Positions 44,500 through 53,465 are shown, numbered from the stretch's first letter. The stretch: DNA of 64,000 nt from DATAFF01 sp963744915 (GCA_963744915.1 CAVUUY010000017.1:1-64000); one strand, 5' to 3'. The notes: a model not told the origin generated them from the letters alone. Made by a program: numbers and translations.

Positions 44500-45365
44500 A
44501 CGCGGTGCTGCTCGATTACATAGAACAGCGGGCGCCGCATCTCGAGGCCGCCGAACGGGTCCGATATGCATCCATTCCGCTGTCGGCGTTCTTCGAGCGC
44601 AAGACGGTCGGAGACATCACCGAAGCGAGCTGCGCCGCATATCGCAAATGGCGCTGTCGATCCCACAGCACCGTTCGCCGCGATCTCGGCGTACTCCGCG
44701 CCGCGATCGTCAGGGCGGTGGAAACGGGAACGCTGGCCCGACCCGTCAAGGTATATCTTCCGGCCGAGTCGAAACCGCGCGAGTGCTGGCTCACGCGATC
44801 GGAAGCGGCGAGGTTGCTGGCCGCGGCGCTCGGATTCGATGCGACCGGCAAGCGGGTTTCCCGGCCGAAATATCACTTGGCGCTGTTCATCCTGCTCGGC
44901 ATCTACACTGGCCGCCGCAAGGAAGCGATCACGTCGCTGCAGTGGCGCCAAGTCGACTTTCAAACCGGCTGGATTGACTTCACCAGACCGGGTCAGGCAG
45001 AGACGAAGAAACGGCGCGGACGCTGCCGGATACCCTCCAGGCTGCTGCCGCACCTGCGGCGCGCCTCGAGGTTCGGCTCGGCGGTCGGACCGGTGATCTC
45101 ATGGGCTGGAAAGCCGGCGCACGACATCAAGCGGACCTTCAACACCGCGGCCGCAAGGGCCGGGCTCGAAGATGTCTCGCCGCACACCTTAAAGCACACG
45201 GCGATATCGTGGGCGATGCAGTCGGGCGCCGAGCCATGGCAAGTCGCCGATTTCTTCGCGACCAGTCTCGCGACGATCCTGAAGGTTTATGGGCATCACC
45301 ATCCCGACCAGCAGGCGGCGCTTGCCGACCGCATAGGAAGACGCCCGCGCTATCCCCGCGCTTAA
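44298..45365 (+). CDS. Tyrosine site-specific integrase
   Basis: A 355-residue recombinase. The N-terminal arm-binding region reads MPRRNPGPHLRWVKRAHCYYIVWYEAGRDRQRSTGT. The catalytic domain has Arg in IYTGRRKEAITSLQW. VSPHTLKHTAISWAMQSG follows, with a Lys where most family members have Arg (HxLRH). The nucleophilic Tyr is in ILKVYGHHHPDQQ. It follows a GGGAGGCAGCCTC RBS and ends 81 bases before the right att repeat, as expected for the integrase of island 2. It is 60-65% identical by eye to the broken copy at 16748. It should catalyse recombination at the tRNA-Arg site. Confidence 0.9.
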   Translation: MPRRNPGPHLRWVKRAHCYYIVWYEAGRDRQRSTGTASREAAEVQLSEFLLSRAGRYGPRNPNEVEVNAVLLDYIEQRAPHLEAAERVRYASIPLSAFFERKTVGDITEASCAAYRKWRCRSHSTVRRDLGVLRAAIVRAVETGTLARPVKVYLPAESKPRECWLTRSEAARLLAAALGFDATGKRVSRPKYHLALFILLGIYTGRRKEAITSLQWRQVDFQTGWIDFTRPGQAETKKRRGRCRIPSRLLPHLRRASRFGSAVGPVISWAGKPAHDIKRTFNTAAARAGLEDVSPHTLKHTAISWAMQSGAEPWQVADFFATSLATILKVYGHHHPDQQAALADRIGRRPRYPRA

Positions 45366-45446
45366 GGCTTGGTTTTACGGTTTGTTCTGGTGTTTTGCGT
45401 GAACCTGTTCATCGAAATATCAAAGGGTTAAACATGGACCACAGAC

Positions 45447-45491
45447 CTCCGAAGGCAGAGGTCGGACGTTCGAATTGTCTCGGGTGCGCCA
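45447..45491 (+). other. att site: 3' part of tRNA-Arg(CCG), right copy
   Basis: Same 45-base segment as at 17935-17979 except for one C-to-T change in the T-stem (AATTGTCT). It is followed by a hairpin that looks like the original tRNA terminator, so this copy marks the original right-hand chromosomal junction. No 5' tRNA half is present. Confidence 0.8.
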
Positions 45492-45496
45492 ACTCC

Positions 45497-45523
45497 AGGG
45501 CCTTCTGACGCAGAAGCGGCCCT
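45497..45523 (+). terminator. Terminator-like hairpin after right att site
   Basis: AGGGCCTTCTG, a three-base loop ACG, and CAGAAGCGGCCCT pair with a one- to two-base bulge. It lies six bases after the tRNA CCA end. No such structure follows the left att copy, so it probably belonged to the native tRNA-Arg gene. From 45524 to 45703 I see only a promoter-like spacer. Confidence 0.45.
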
Positions 45524-45703
45524 GCGCGGTCTCCTCGACCATTTGGTTCGGTTGGGCCGCCACCTTGTCCACCGCGCGGTGAAATCAATTGGCACCTGGT
45601 CGTCCTTGCCATCTGCCGGTGAGCGCCACCCGTTGTGAGGAATCCGGACTGTCATAATCGGGGACTAACGTCGGCGCGACCTCATTGGTAATTACAAGGG
45701 AGA

Positions 45704-46726
45704 ATGCCAATGCACATGCGGCGATTGCTGGCGAGTGCCGTTCTGCTGAGCCTTGGATATGGTGTGGCCTGTGCCGGCGAGCTGACGGTCTATACGGCTC
45801 TCGAAGCCGATCAGCTCAAAGCCTACAAGGATGCCTTCGAGTCAGCCAATCCGGGAACAAAGATCAACTGGGTCCGCGACTCGACCGGCGTCGTCACTGC
45901 CAAGCTCATGGCCGAGAAGGCCGCCCCCGTGGCGGACGTGGTGATGGGCCTTGCGGCGACCTCGCTCATGCTGCTCGACAAGGAGGGCATGCTGCAGGGA
46001 TATGCGCCGAAAGGCCTCGAAACGATACCGGCGAAATATCGCGATACGGTCGATCCGCCGAAATGGGTCGGCATGGACGTCTGGTCGTCGGCCCTGTGCT
46101 TCAACACCGTCGAGGCCGACAAGGCGAAGCTCGGAAAGCCGGCGAGCTGGGAAGATCTCACCAAGCCGGAATACAAGGGCCAGATCACCATGCCCAATCC
46201 CGCTTCCTCGGGAACGGGCTATCTGATGGTGTCGGCCTGGCTGCAGATGATGGGAGAGGAAAAGGGCTGGGCCTTCATGGACCGGCTGCACCAGAACATC
46301 GCCTCCTACACGCATTCGGGCTCCAAGCCCTGCAAGCAGGCGGCGGCCGGCGAATATATGATCGGCCTCTCCTTCGAGTACCGCGCCAACAAGAGCAAGA
46401 AGGATGGGGCGCCGATCGATGTGATCTTCCCGAGGGAGGGTATCGGCTGGGACATGGAGGCCTCGGGCATCATGGCAACGACGCCCAAGCTCGATGACGC
46501 GAAGAAGCTCATGGATTGGTCGGTAACCAAGGGCGCCAACGAGCTCTATGCCCAGAACTATGCGATCGTCGCCATGCCGGGCGTCGCCAAGAAGCTGGAG
46601 TATGTTCCAGGCAACATCGAGACGATGCTGATCAGGAACGACTTCAACTGGGCCGCCGCCAACCGCGAGCGGATCCTCGCCGAGTGGACCAAGCGCTACG
46701 ACACCAAGTCCGAGCCGAAGAGCTGA
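45704..46726 (+). CDS. ABC substrate-binding protein, 2-aminoethylphosphonate/Fe(III) type
   Basis: A 340-residue exported protein: signal peptide MPMHMRRLLASAVLLSLGYGVACAG, then ELTVYTALEADQLKAYKDAFESANPGTKINWVRDSTGVVTAKL, the start of the AfuA/PhnS fold. NPASSGTGYLMVSAWLQMMG is the ligand-loop region. The following ATPase and fused two-module permease make it the binding protein of a PhnSTUV-like 2-aminoethylphosphonate importer; iron(III) is an alternative. AAGGGAG precedes ATG at 45704; ATG at 45710 is also possible. It is the first backbone gene after the island. Confidence 0.8.
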   Translation: MPMHMRRLLASAVLLSLGYGVACAGELTVYTALEADQLKAYKDAFESANPGTKINWVRDSTGVVTAKLMAEKAAPVADVVMGLAATSLMLLDKEGMLQGYAPKGLETIPAKYRDTVDPPKWVGMDVWSSALCFNTVEADKAKLGKPASWEDLTKPEYKGQITMPNPASSGTGYLMVSAWLQMMGEEKGWAFMDRLHQNIASYTHSGSKPCKQAAAGEYMIGLSFEYRANKSKKDGAPIDVIFPREGIGWDMEASGIMATTPKLDDAKKLMDWSVTKGANELYAQNYAIVAMPGVAKKLEYVPGNIETMLIRNDFNWAAANRERILAEWTKRYDTKSEPKS

Positions 46727-46750
46727 GAGACTGAAAGGGAGACGCCGCCC

Positions 46751-47878
46751 GTGAACGACCAGCCGGTCGATCTGTCACCTGCACCGGTCGTTCGCGACGG
46801 CAAGCCCTATCTGGTGATCCGAAACGTCACCAAGCGTTTCGGATCATTCCTCGCTCTCGACGATGTCAGCCTCGATGTCTATCGCGGCGAGTTCGTGTCG
46901 TTCCTCGGCCCTTCCGGTTGCGGCAAGACCACTTTGCTGCGGGCGATATCGGGGCTCGATATCCAGAACACCGGCGCCATCGAACAGGATGGACGCGATA
47001 TTTCCCGCCTGCCTGTCGGCGCGCGGGATTTCGGCATCGTCTTTCAGTCTTATGCGCTCTTTCCCAATCTCAACGTGCGGGACAATGTTGCCTACGGCCT
47101 TGTCAGCGAGGGCCTGCCGCGGGAAGAGATCAACCGGCGCGTGACCGCGTTGCTGGCGCTTGTCGGTCTGCCCGAGCAAGCCCGCAAATATCCCATCCAG
47201 CTGTCGGGCGGCCAGCAGCAGCGGGTGGCGCTGGCGAGGGCGCTTGCACTCTCGCCGGGGCTGTTGCTGCTCGACGAGCCACTCTCGGCGCTCGATGCGC
47301 GGGTGCGCGCCAGGCTCCGCGGTGAAATCCGCGATCTGCAGGGCCGTCTCGGCATCACCACCATCATGGTGACGCACGACCAGGAGGAGGCGCTGACCAT
47401 GTCGGACCGGATCGTCGTGATGAATGCCGGCCGGATCGAACAGGTCGGGGCCCCCGGCGAGATCTATGGCCGGCCGGCCACGCCGTTCGTCGCTGACTTC
47501 GTCGGGCGCATGAACTTCCTGGAGGGCCGGATCCTCGACGACACGCGGATCGACGTCAGGGGCGCGACCCTCATGATTGCGGAGCCGATCCGGTTCGGGC
47601 CGGGCACGCCGGTGACGGTCTGCCTCAGGCCGGAGGATGTGGTCGTCAACGGCTCCGCCGAGCATCAGGCCAATCGGCTCGACATGCAGATCGGCGTCAT
47701 GGAGTTCGTCGGCAGCCATTTTTCCACCGTGCTGCACGCCGCCGGCACCAATCTCAACGTGACAGCCGACCTGTCGATCAACGATGTGCGGAGCCTCGGG
47801 TTGATGGCCGGCAAATCCATTCCCGTCCAGCTGCCGCCTGACCGGCTGAAGGTCTTCGTCCATCCTCCCCAGGCCTGA
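46751..47878 (+). CDS. ABC ATPase, 2-aminoethylphosphonate-type
   Basis: A 375-residue CysA/PotA-like ATPase. Walker A (LGPSGCGKTTLLRAI), Q-loop GIVFQSYALFPNL, signature QLSGGQQQRVALARAL, Walker B (LLLLDEPLSALDARVR) and MVTHDQEEALTMSDR are complete. A C-terminal TOBE region starts at about residue 270 (VTVCLRPEDVVVNG). The GTG start at 46751 follows GAAAGGGAGACGCC. It energises the transporter formed with the genes on either side, spaced by 24 and 14 bases. Confidence 0.9.
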   Translation: MNDQPVDLSPAPVVRDGKPYLVIRNVTKRFGSFLALDDVSLDVYRGEFVSFLGPSGCGKTTLLRAISGLDIQNTGAIEQDGRDISRLPVGARDFGIVFQSYALFPNLNVRDNVAYGLVSEGLPREEINRRVTALLALVGLPEQARKYPIQLSGGQQQRVALARALALSPGLLLLDEPLSALDARVRARLRGEIRDLQGRLGITTIMVTHDQEEALTMSDRIVVMNAGRIEQVGAPGEIYGRPATPFVADFVGRMNFLEGRILDDTRIDVRGATLMIAEPIRFGPGTPVTVCLRPEDVVVNGSAEHQANRLDMQIGVMEFVGSHFSTVLHAAGTNLNVTADLSINDVRSLGLMAGKSIPVQLPPDRLKVFVHPPQA

Positions 47879-47892
47879 CCCGTTTCGAGCAG

Positions 47893-49599
47893 ATGTCGCT
47901 ATCCGCCGCATCCCCTGCCCTGACGACGCCGCTCCGGCAGCAGCAGAGCCGCGACGACCTGCTGATGCGTGCCGGTCTCGTCACGTTTGGACTTCTCCTG
48001 CTCGTCTTCGTGTTCCTGCCGATCGCCGCATTGTTGAAGAAGGCCGTCGAGAACCGAGAAGGTGATTTCGTCGGGCTGGTCAATTTCGAGCGCTTTCTGG
48101 CCAGCCCCTCGCTGACCGGCTCCGTCGGGAATTCGCTGTTCATCGCCACGACCGCCACCATCCTGTCGATTCTCGCCGCCTTCCTGTTCGCCTATGGCCT
48201 CACGCGCACCTGCATGCCGGGCAAGGGAATCCTGACGCTCATTGCGCAAATACCGCTGCTGGCGCCCTCGCTCCTGCCGGCCATCAGCGTCGTTTACCTG
48301 TTCGGCAATCAAGGCATCGCCAAAGGCGCGCTGCTCGGGGCATCGGTATATGGACCGATCGGCATCATCATCGGCGAGGTGTTCTGGACCTTTCCCCATG
48401 CCCTGATCATCATCACGACCGCACTTGCGATCTCCGACGGGCGGCTCTATGAGGCCGCGCAGGCGCTTCGCGCCGGGTCGTGGCGCATCTTCTGGACGGT
48501 TACCCTGCCCGGGGCGCGCTATGGCGTCATCAGCGCCGTCCTCGTCGTGTTCGTCCTGGTCATCACCGATTTCGGCGTCCCGAAGGTCGTCGGCGGCCAA
48601 TACAACGTGCTCGCCACCGACATCTACAAGCAGGTCATCGGGCAGCAGAATTTCCAGATGGGTGCTGTCGTCGGCCTGATCCTGCTGCTGCCGGCGGTCG
48701 CGGCCTTCGTGATCGACCGGATCATCCAGCGGCGGCAGACCGCCATGCTGTCGGCGCGCGCCGTGCCCTTCGTTCCGATACCCCATCCCGTGATCGACAG
48801 GTTGTTCCTCGCGATCGCATCGCTGATCTCGGCCGCCATCCTGGTCATTCTCGGCGTCGCGCTGTTTGCCTCTCTCGCCAGGTTGTGGCCCTATGATCTC
48901 ACCCTTTCGCTGAGGAACTATGATTTCGACCGGATGGATGGCGGCGGCTGGGCCAGCTATCGCAACAGCCTCCTCATGGCGAGCCTTGTCGCGGTGCTCG
49001 GGTCGACCGTCATCTTCAGCTGCGCCTATCTCCTCGAGAAGGCGCGCGGCTTCGTCATCGTCCGCAACGTCATCCAGTTTCTGGCGCTGCTGCCTCTCGC
49101 CGTGCCGGGGCTGGTGCTCGGGCTTGGCTACATCTTCTTCTTCAACAATCCAGCCAACCCGCTGCACTTCATCTATGGGACGATGACCATTCTCGTCCTC
49201 TGCACTGTCGCGCATTTCTATTCGGTGGCGCATCTGACCTCGGTGACCGCGCTGAAGCAGATCGACCCGGAATTCGAGACGGTCGGGGCGAGCTTGCGCG
49301 TGCCGTTCTACACGACATTCGCGAAGGTCACGCTGCCGGTCAGTCTGCCGGCGCTGCTCGACATTGCCATCTACCTGTTCGTGAATGCCATGACGACGGT
49401 GTCGGCCGTCGTGTTCCTCTATTCGCCCTCGACGACCTTGGCCGCGGTTGCCGTGCTCAATATGGACGATGCCGGCGATGTCGCGCCGGCGGCGGCGATG
49501 GCGATGATGATCTTCGCGACCGCGGCCGCGCTGCGCACCGCCTACTACCTTTCGACGCAACTGCTACTGCGCAAGGTTCAAGCCTGGCGCCGGCGCTAG
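47893..49599 (+). CDS. ABC permease with two fused membrane modules, 2-aminoethylphosphonate-type
   Basis: A 568-residue inner-membrane protein made of two FbpB-like halves. The first half has helices from LVTFGLLLLVFVFLPIAALL and a coupling motif EAAQALRAGSWRIFWTVTLPGARYG near residue 195. The second starts near 295 and has EFETVGASLRVPFYTTFAKVTLPVSLPALLD near residue 460. Such double permeases are found with PhnS/PhnT-type partners and ferric iron importers. It completes a three-gene operon (binding protein, ATPase, permease). It converges on the DMT transporter gene. Confidence 0.88.
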   Translation: MSLSAASPALTTPLRQQQSRDDLLMRAGLVTFGLLLLVFVFLPIAALLKKAVENREGDFVGLVNFERFLASPSLTGSVGNSLFIATTATILSILAAFLFAYGLTRTCMPGKGILTLIAQIPLLAPSLLPAISVVYLFGNQGIAKGALLGASVYGPIGIIIGEVFWTFPHALIIITTALAISDGRLYEAAQALRAGSWRIFWTVTLPGARYGVISAVLVVFVLVITDFGVPKVVGGQYNVLATDIYKQVIGQQNFQMGAVVGLILLLPAVAAFVIDRIIQRRQTAMLSARAVPFVPIPHPVIDRLFLAIASLISAAILVILGVALFASLARLWPYDLTLSLRNYDFDRMDGGGWASYRNSLLMASLVAVLGSTVIFSCAYLLEKARGFVIVRNVIQFLALLPLAVPGLVLGLGYIFFFNNPANPLHFIYGTMTILVLCTVAHFYSVAHLTSVTALKQIDPEFETVGASLRVPFYTTFAKVTLPVSLPALLDIAIYLFVNAMTTVSAVVFLYSPSTTLAAVAVLNMDDAGDVAPAAAMAMMIFATAAALRTAYYLSTQLLLRKVQAWRRR

Positions 49600-49626
49600 C
49601 CGAAACGTCTGCCCGGCGCTCCACCA

Positions 49627-50571
49627 TCACGCCGGCGCGCTTGCCGAACGGAGCATGAAGAAGCCGGCGGCGATGATGAATGTGGCGCCGACAAGCGTGC
49701 TCGGGCCCGGCAGCACCCCGAACATCAGGAAACCGAGCAGCACGGCCCAGACCAGGCCCGAATATTCGAAGGGCGCGACGAAAGACGGCTCGGCCAGCGC
49801 ATAGGCCCGCGTGAACAGCAGGATGGCCGCCGCCGCGGAGACCCCGATGAAGCCGAGAAGGAGGACATGGAAGGGACTGGGCACCGTCCAGCCGGCGGTG
49901 AGATAGCTCAGGCTCGGATGCGCGTTGCTGTGCCAGGCGCCGCTGCCGAAGATCAGCCCGAGCAGCGCCGCGACAGCGAGAAAGGCCACGTTCTGATAGA
50001 GGCCCATCACCACGGTCGAGACGCGGGCCCCGAGCGGCCGGGTCAGCATATGGCCGAGCGCATAGCAGGCGGTCGCCGCGATCATGATGAGCGAAGCCGG
50101 CTCGAACACGCTGCTGCCCGGCCTGATGACGATGAGGACGCCGAGGAACGCCAGGATCATGGCGAGCCAGCGCTTGAGCGGCACCGTTTCACCGATGATC
50201 GGACGGGACAGCAGCGACAGCATTATCGGCATGGAGAAGTAGATGGCGGCGGCATCGGCAAGCGTTATCGCCGCCAGGCCGACATAGAACAGGGCGCTCG
50301 CCAAGGCGAGCATGAAGCTGCGCAAATGGAGCAGGCCCGATCCCGCGGCATGGACGGCCGCGCCCAATTCGTGGCGGCGCAGCGTCAGGAGGAAAATCAG
50401 CGGCAGCGCTGCCGCCGAGCGGATGAACTGCATCTCGTGAAAAGGGTAGTCGGTGCTGATGAGCTTGATCGTCGCGTCCTGGGTCGCGCTCACCGCAACG
50501 CCCGCGACAAGCATGCCGACCGCCTTCAGCCGGTGCCGCGGCAATCCCGAGACATCGAGTAGAGCAACCAT
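49627..50571 (-). CDS. EamA/DMT-family transporter
   Basis: A 314-residue membrane protein with ten predicted helices in two EamA repeats. The first covers VGMLVAGVAVSATQDATIKLIS to GVLIVIRPG, the second LIMIAATACYALGHMLTRPLG to FIIAAGFFMLRSASAPA. Such proteins export metabolites or amino acids; no substrate can be told from sequence. The start at 50571 gives MVALLDVSGLPRHRLKAV; the open frame reaches 50613. It stands alone, between convergent and divergent neighbours. Confidence 0.85.
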   Translation of the reverse strand: MVALLDVSGLPRHRLKAVGMLVAGVAVSATQDATIKLISTDYPFHEMQFIRSAAALPLIFLLTLRRHELGAAVHAAGSGLLHLRSFMLALASALFYVGLAAITLADAAAIYFSMPIMLSLLSRPIIGETVPLKRWLAMILAFLGVLIVIRPGSSVFEPASLIMIAATACYALGHMLTRPLGARVSTVVMGLYQNVAFLAVAALLGLIFGSGAWHSNAHPSLSYLTAGWTVPSPFHVLLLGFIGVSAAAAILLFTRAYALAEPSFVAPFEYSGLVWAVLLGFLMFGVLPGPSTLVGATFIIAAGFFMLRSASAPA

Positions 50572-50663
50572 CCGACCGCCGCACCCTCTCCCAAGCGGCC
50601 CACAAGCTAGCAAGATTCAGGGCGCTGGCCAGCCCACCGATGCAATCCTCTATGTCAGCCCTT

Positions 50664-52412
50664 CTAGCGGTGGCCAAGCGCCCAGACATAGGCGGCGACG
50701 GCGTCAAGCTCGCTGTCCCCGAGCTTGATGCCGCCATAAGGCGGCATGGCGCCCGTATGCTGCTTGGGCTGTGGAACCCCGTTTTTGATGGTCGCGGCAA
50801 TGCCCTTCGGGCTGCCGTCGCTCCACAGCCACTGGCCGCGCGTCAGAGCGGAGCCAACCGGGGTGCCAGTTCCCTCGGCGCCATGGCATCCGGCACAGGT
50901 CGCACCGCCCACCTCGCCACGGAAGATCCGCCGGCCGAGCGCCAGCTGGTCGGGCGATGATCCGGGCGGCACCGGCAGGCTGGCGAGGCTGCCGGCGTCG
51001 GGGTTGATGCCCTCGGGCGGCGGGACTTCAGGCGATGAAGCTGCCGCTTTGCCGGCCGGGTCCGGTGCCGGCTCGACCGCGGTGCCGGGATCGCCCTGAT
51101 AGGTGACCCGCCAGATGCGGCCTGCCTTGTCGTCGCTGATGAAGAGGGCGCCATCGGGTGCGACCGCCAGCCCCGAGGGGCGGTGGGCGGCACGGCCCGG
51201 CTCCTTGAACTTGCCGGCAAAGCCATCGGCGAAAACGACATGATCACCGGCTGCGGCACCGTCCTTCAAAGGCTGGAACACCACATTATAGCCGCCTTGC
51301 GGCCCGGGCGCGCGGTTCCACGAGCCGTGAAAGGCGATGAAGGCGCCGTTGCGATAGGCTTCGGGAAATTGGGTGGCCTTGTAGATCTTGAGATCGTTGG
51401 GGGCCCAATGGGCCGGGTAGGCAGCGACCGGCCCCGCCATGCTGGCGCAGATGCCGACCTTGCTGCCGCCGTCGCCGCCATATTCCGGCGCCAGCACGAG
51501 CTTCTTGCGCGCCCCGTCATAATAGCACATCGGCCAGCCATAGGACGCACCCTGCGTGACGCGCACCACCTCCTCGGCGGGCAGCTCGAAGCCCTGCTCC
51601 GCCCGGTAGAGCTCGGGCCAGTTCTCATGCAGCTGGTCGCGACCATGCTGGGTCGCATAGAACCGGCCCGCGGCGTCGAAATCGAGGCCTTCGGGATTGC
51701 GCAGGCCGCTGGCGTAGCGTTCCTTGGCGGAGAACACCTGCCCGGTCTTGTTGGCATCGTAGCGCCAGATGCCGGCGCGGGTCTTGAGCTCGCTGCAGGG
51801 GTTGTTGCCGGGCGAATGCGGCATGCGGTTCTTGACCTCGCAGGCATTGGTGGCCGAGCCCATGGCTACGAACAGATTGCCCTCGGCATCGATGGCGAAC
51901 GGGTGCATCGGGTGATCGCCATCGAGCGGCATGCCGCGGAGCACCGTCTCCGGCTTGGCGCGCGGCACGGTCTCGCCCGAACGGAGCGGGTAGCGGACGA
52001 TGCGATCATTGATCTCGGCGTAGAGCGCGCCTTTGTAGAAGCCGATGCCGGTGCCGCCACGACCACCCTCGGCCGGGGTCGCGCCGAAACGCTGCGTCTG
52101 GTCGGCACGGCCGGTGCCCGTGCTGTCCCTGAGCGCCAGCAGGAACCCTCCGGCAGGCGGCTTGTCGCCATAATAGACGCCGCTCCAGCTGTTGACATAG
52201 AGCGTGCCGTCCGGCGCCACCACCATCTGGCGGGCATGTCCGACCTTGTCGGCGAAGATGGTTGCGCAGAACCCCTTGGGGAGCGTGATGCCGGTATCGG
52301 CGGTGCTGCAGCCCTTGGCCGCCGCCGGCATGGCGGGTGCGACCGGCAGAGCGACGAGGGCAAGGGCAGCGAGCGACGGCTGCAGGACGGCGCAAAGAGG
52401 ACGAGGGATCAT
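50664..52412 (-). CDS. PQQ-type sorbosone dehydrogenase-like protein with C-terminal cytochrome c
   Basis: A 582-residue exported protein. A signal peptide (SLAALALVALPVAPAMPAAA) is followed by a six-bladed propeller of the soluble glucose/sorbosone dehydrogenase type: GTGIGFYKGALYAEIND, RYASGLRNPEGLDFD, QHGRDQLHENWPELY and FHGSWNRAPGPQGGYNVVF. After a Pro-rich linker the C-terminus has the heme motif CAGCHGAEGTGTPVG and MPPYGG with the Met ligand. It would oxidise an aldose or sorbosone-like sugar in the periplasm and pass electrons to its own heme. The start at 52412 begins MIPRPLCAVL. Confidence 0.85.
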   Translation of the reverse strand: MIPRPLCAVLQPSLAALALVALPVAPAMPAAAKGCSTADTGITLPKGFCATIFADKVGHARQMVVAPDGTLYVNSWSGVYYGDKPPAGGFLLALRDSTGTGRADQTQRFGATPAEGGRGGTGIGFYKGALYAEINDRIVRYPLRSGETVPRAKPETVLRGMPLDGDHPMHPFAIDAEGNLFVAMGSATNACEVKNRMPHSPGNNPCSELKTRAGIWRYDANKTGQVFSAKERYASGLRNPEGLDFDAAGRFYATQHGRDQLHENWPELYRAEQGFELPAEEVVRVTQGASYGWPMCYYDGARKKLVLAPEYGGDGGSKVGICASMAGPVAAYPAHWAPNDLKIYKATQFPEAYRNGAFIAFHGSWNRAPGPQGGYNVVFQPLKDGAAAGDHVVFADGFAGKFKEPGRAAHRPSGLAVAPDGALFISDDKAGRIWRVTYQGDPGTAVEPAPDPAGKAAASSPEVPPPEGINPDAGSLASLPVPPGSSPDQLALGRRIFRGEVGGATCAGCHGAEGTGTPVGSALTRGQWLWSDGSPKGIAATIKNGVPQPKQHTGAMPPYGGIKLGDSELDAVAAYVWALGHR

Positions 52413-52586
52413 TGCCTTTTCCTTCCGGCCGAAGGCCCGATTCCACATAGGTGACGCAGGGACCGGTTTTCAAGCTCCCGGCGCCCCAATTCCCTCCGAC
52501 GGATTGAGCCGAGGACCCCGCGGGTGCGCTTGCCGCATCTCGGCCCTATATGTTCGGGACAAGGCCAGCAAGGAGACAGGCGAGCC

Positions 52587-52952
52587 ATGACCCACCAAGC
52601 CAAGGCCCATGCCATTTCGATCGAGCGCAACCCCAACCGGGTGCGCGTGCATTTCAACGGCAGGATCGTCGCCGACAGCCGCTCGGCGCTGACGCTGCGG
52701 GAGGGAAGCCTTCGACCGGTGCAATACATTCCGCGCGCCGATGCCGACATGACCCTCTTCGAGCGGACCAGCCACCGCACCCACTGCCCGTTCAAGAGCG
52801 ATGCCGACTACTACACGCTCAAGGTCGATGGCCGAGTGGCGGAGAACGCAGTGTGGACCTATGAGGATCCTTTCCCCGCCGTTGCGGCAATCAAGGACCA
52901 TCTCGCTTTCTATCCCGATCGGGTCGACGAAATCGAGGAATTGCCAGGTTGA
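52587..52952 (+). CDS. DUF427 domain-containing protein
   Basis: A 121-residue protein covering one DUF427 domain (PF04248). The body reads ISIERNPNRVRVHFNGRIVADSRSALTLREGSLRPVQYIPRADADM, then TSHRTHCPFKSDADYYTL and NAVWTYEDPFPAVAAIKDHLAFYPDRVD. The last block is the family's most conserved part. The fold is a small beta barrel and the function is not known. ATG at 52587 follows AAGGAGACAGGCGAGCC. It is divergent from the sorbosone dehydrogenase gene. Confidence 0.88.
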   Translation: MTHQAKAHAISIERNPNRVRVHFNGRIVADSRSALTLREGSLRPVQYIPRADADMTLFERTSHRTHCPFKSDADYYTLKVDGRVAENAVWTYEDPFPAVAAIKDHLAFYPDRVDEIEELPG

Positions 52953-53000
52953 TGATTTTGCGCCGCCGCCGGGGTACAAGAATGCAACCCCGGAGCCCAA

Positions 53001-53465
53001 ATGATTTCAAAACAGGCAAAATATGCATTGCGCGCGCTTATCGGTCTGGCGCGGGCCGAGCCGGGGCGTGCCGTTCTGACCGCGGATCTGGCTGCGCGGC
53101 AGCGAATCCCGAAGAAATTCCTGGAGCAGATCCTGCTGCTGCTCAAGCGCTCCGGAATGGTGCAGAGCCGGCGCGGCGCGCTTGGCGGCTACGTCCTGAT
53201 CAAGCCGCCCGGGGAGATCCGCTTCCTCGACGTGCTACGGCTGGTCGACGGGCCGATTGCCCCGCTGCCATGCCTCAGCCTTACCGCCTACCGGCGCTGC
53301 CTCGACTGCCCCGATGAGGAATCATGCGAGATGCGGCAGGCCTTCCAGAAGGTGACCGAGGCGACCCGCCGGGTGCTGGAGGAAACCACGATTGCCGATG
53401 CCATGGCCGAGAGCGATGCCGCCCGCGGCGAACGGCTGCGCCATCTCGCCGTCAGACAGCGTTGA
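53001..53465 (+). CDS. Rrf2-family transcriptional regulator
   Basis: A 154-residue regulator. The winged HTH is MISKQAKYALRALIGLAR through RIPKKFLEQILLLLKRSGMVQSRRGALGGY. The sensor part has CLSLTAYRRCLDCPDEESCEM with four Cys, similar to Fe-S-binding Rrf2 proteins (IscR, CymR/RirA groups). It lies just before a sulfate ABC operon, and a palindrome sits between them at 53482-53508. Control of sulfur uptake by Fe-S or cysteine status is likely, as CymR does in Firmicutes, but here it is inference. Confidence 0.85.
   Translation: MISKQAKYALRALIGLARAEPGRAVLTADLAARQRIPKKFLEQILLLLKRSGMVQSRRGALGGYVLIKPPGEIRFLDVLRLVDGPIAPLPCLSLTAYRRCLDCPDEESCEMRQAFQKVTEATRRVLEETTIADAMAESDAARGERLRHLAVRQR

Larger units (their letters stand above)
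17980..45491. mobile_element. Putative integrative element (island 2) between tRNA-Arg att repeats
   Basis: The segment is bracketed by 45-base near-identical direct repeats of the tRNA-Arg 3' end. It carries an intact tyrosine integrase next to the right repeat and a RecA-fold ATPase near the left one. In circular form those two would be neighbours. Its cargo is an ABC importer and CoA-dependent catabolic genes. No conjugation genes are visible, so if it moves it is mobilised or excises only. Confidence 0.7.

Noticed and set aside
47899..49560. Very long open frame antisense to the double permease
   Set aside because: Extremely Arg/Asp/Glu/His/Gln-rich, no domain, exact shadow of a high-G+C membrane-protein gene.
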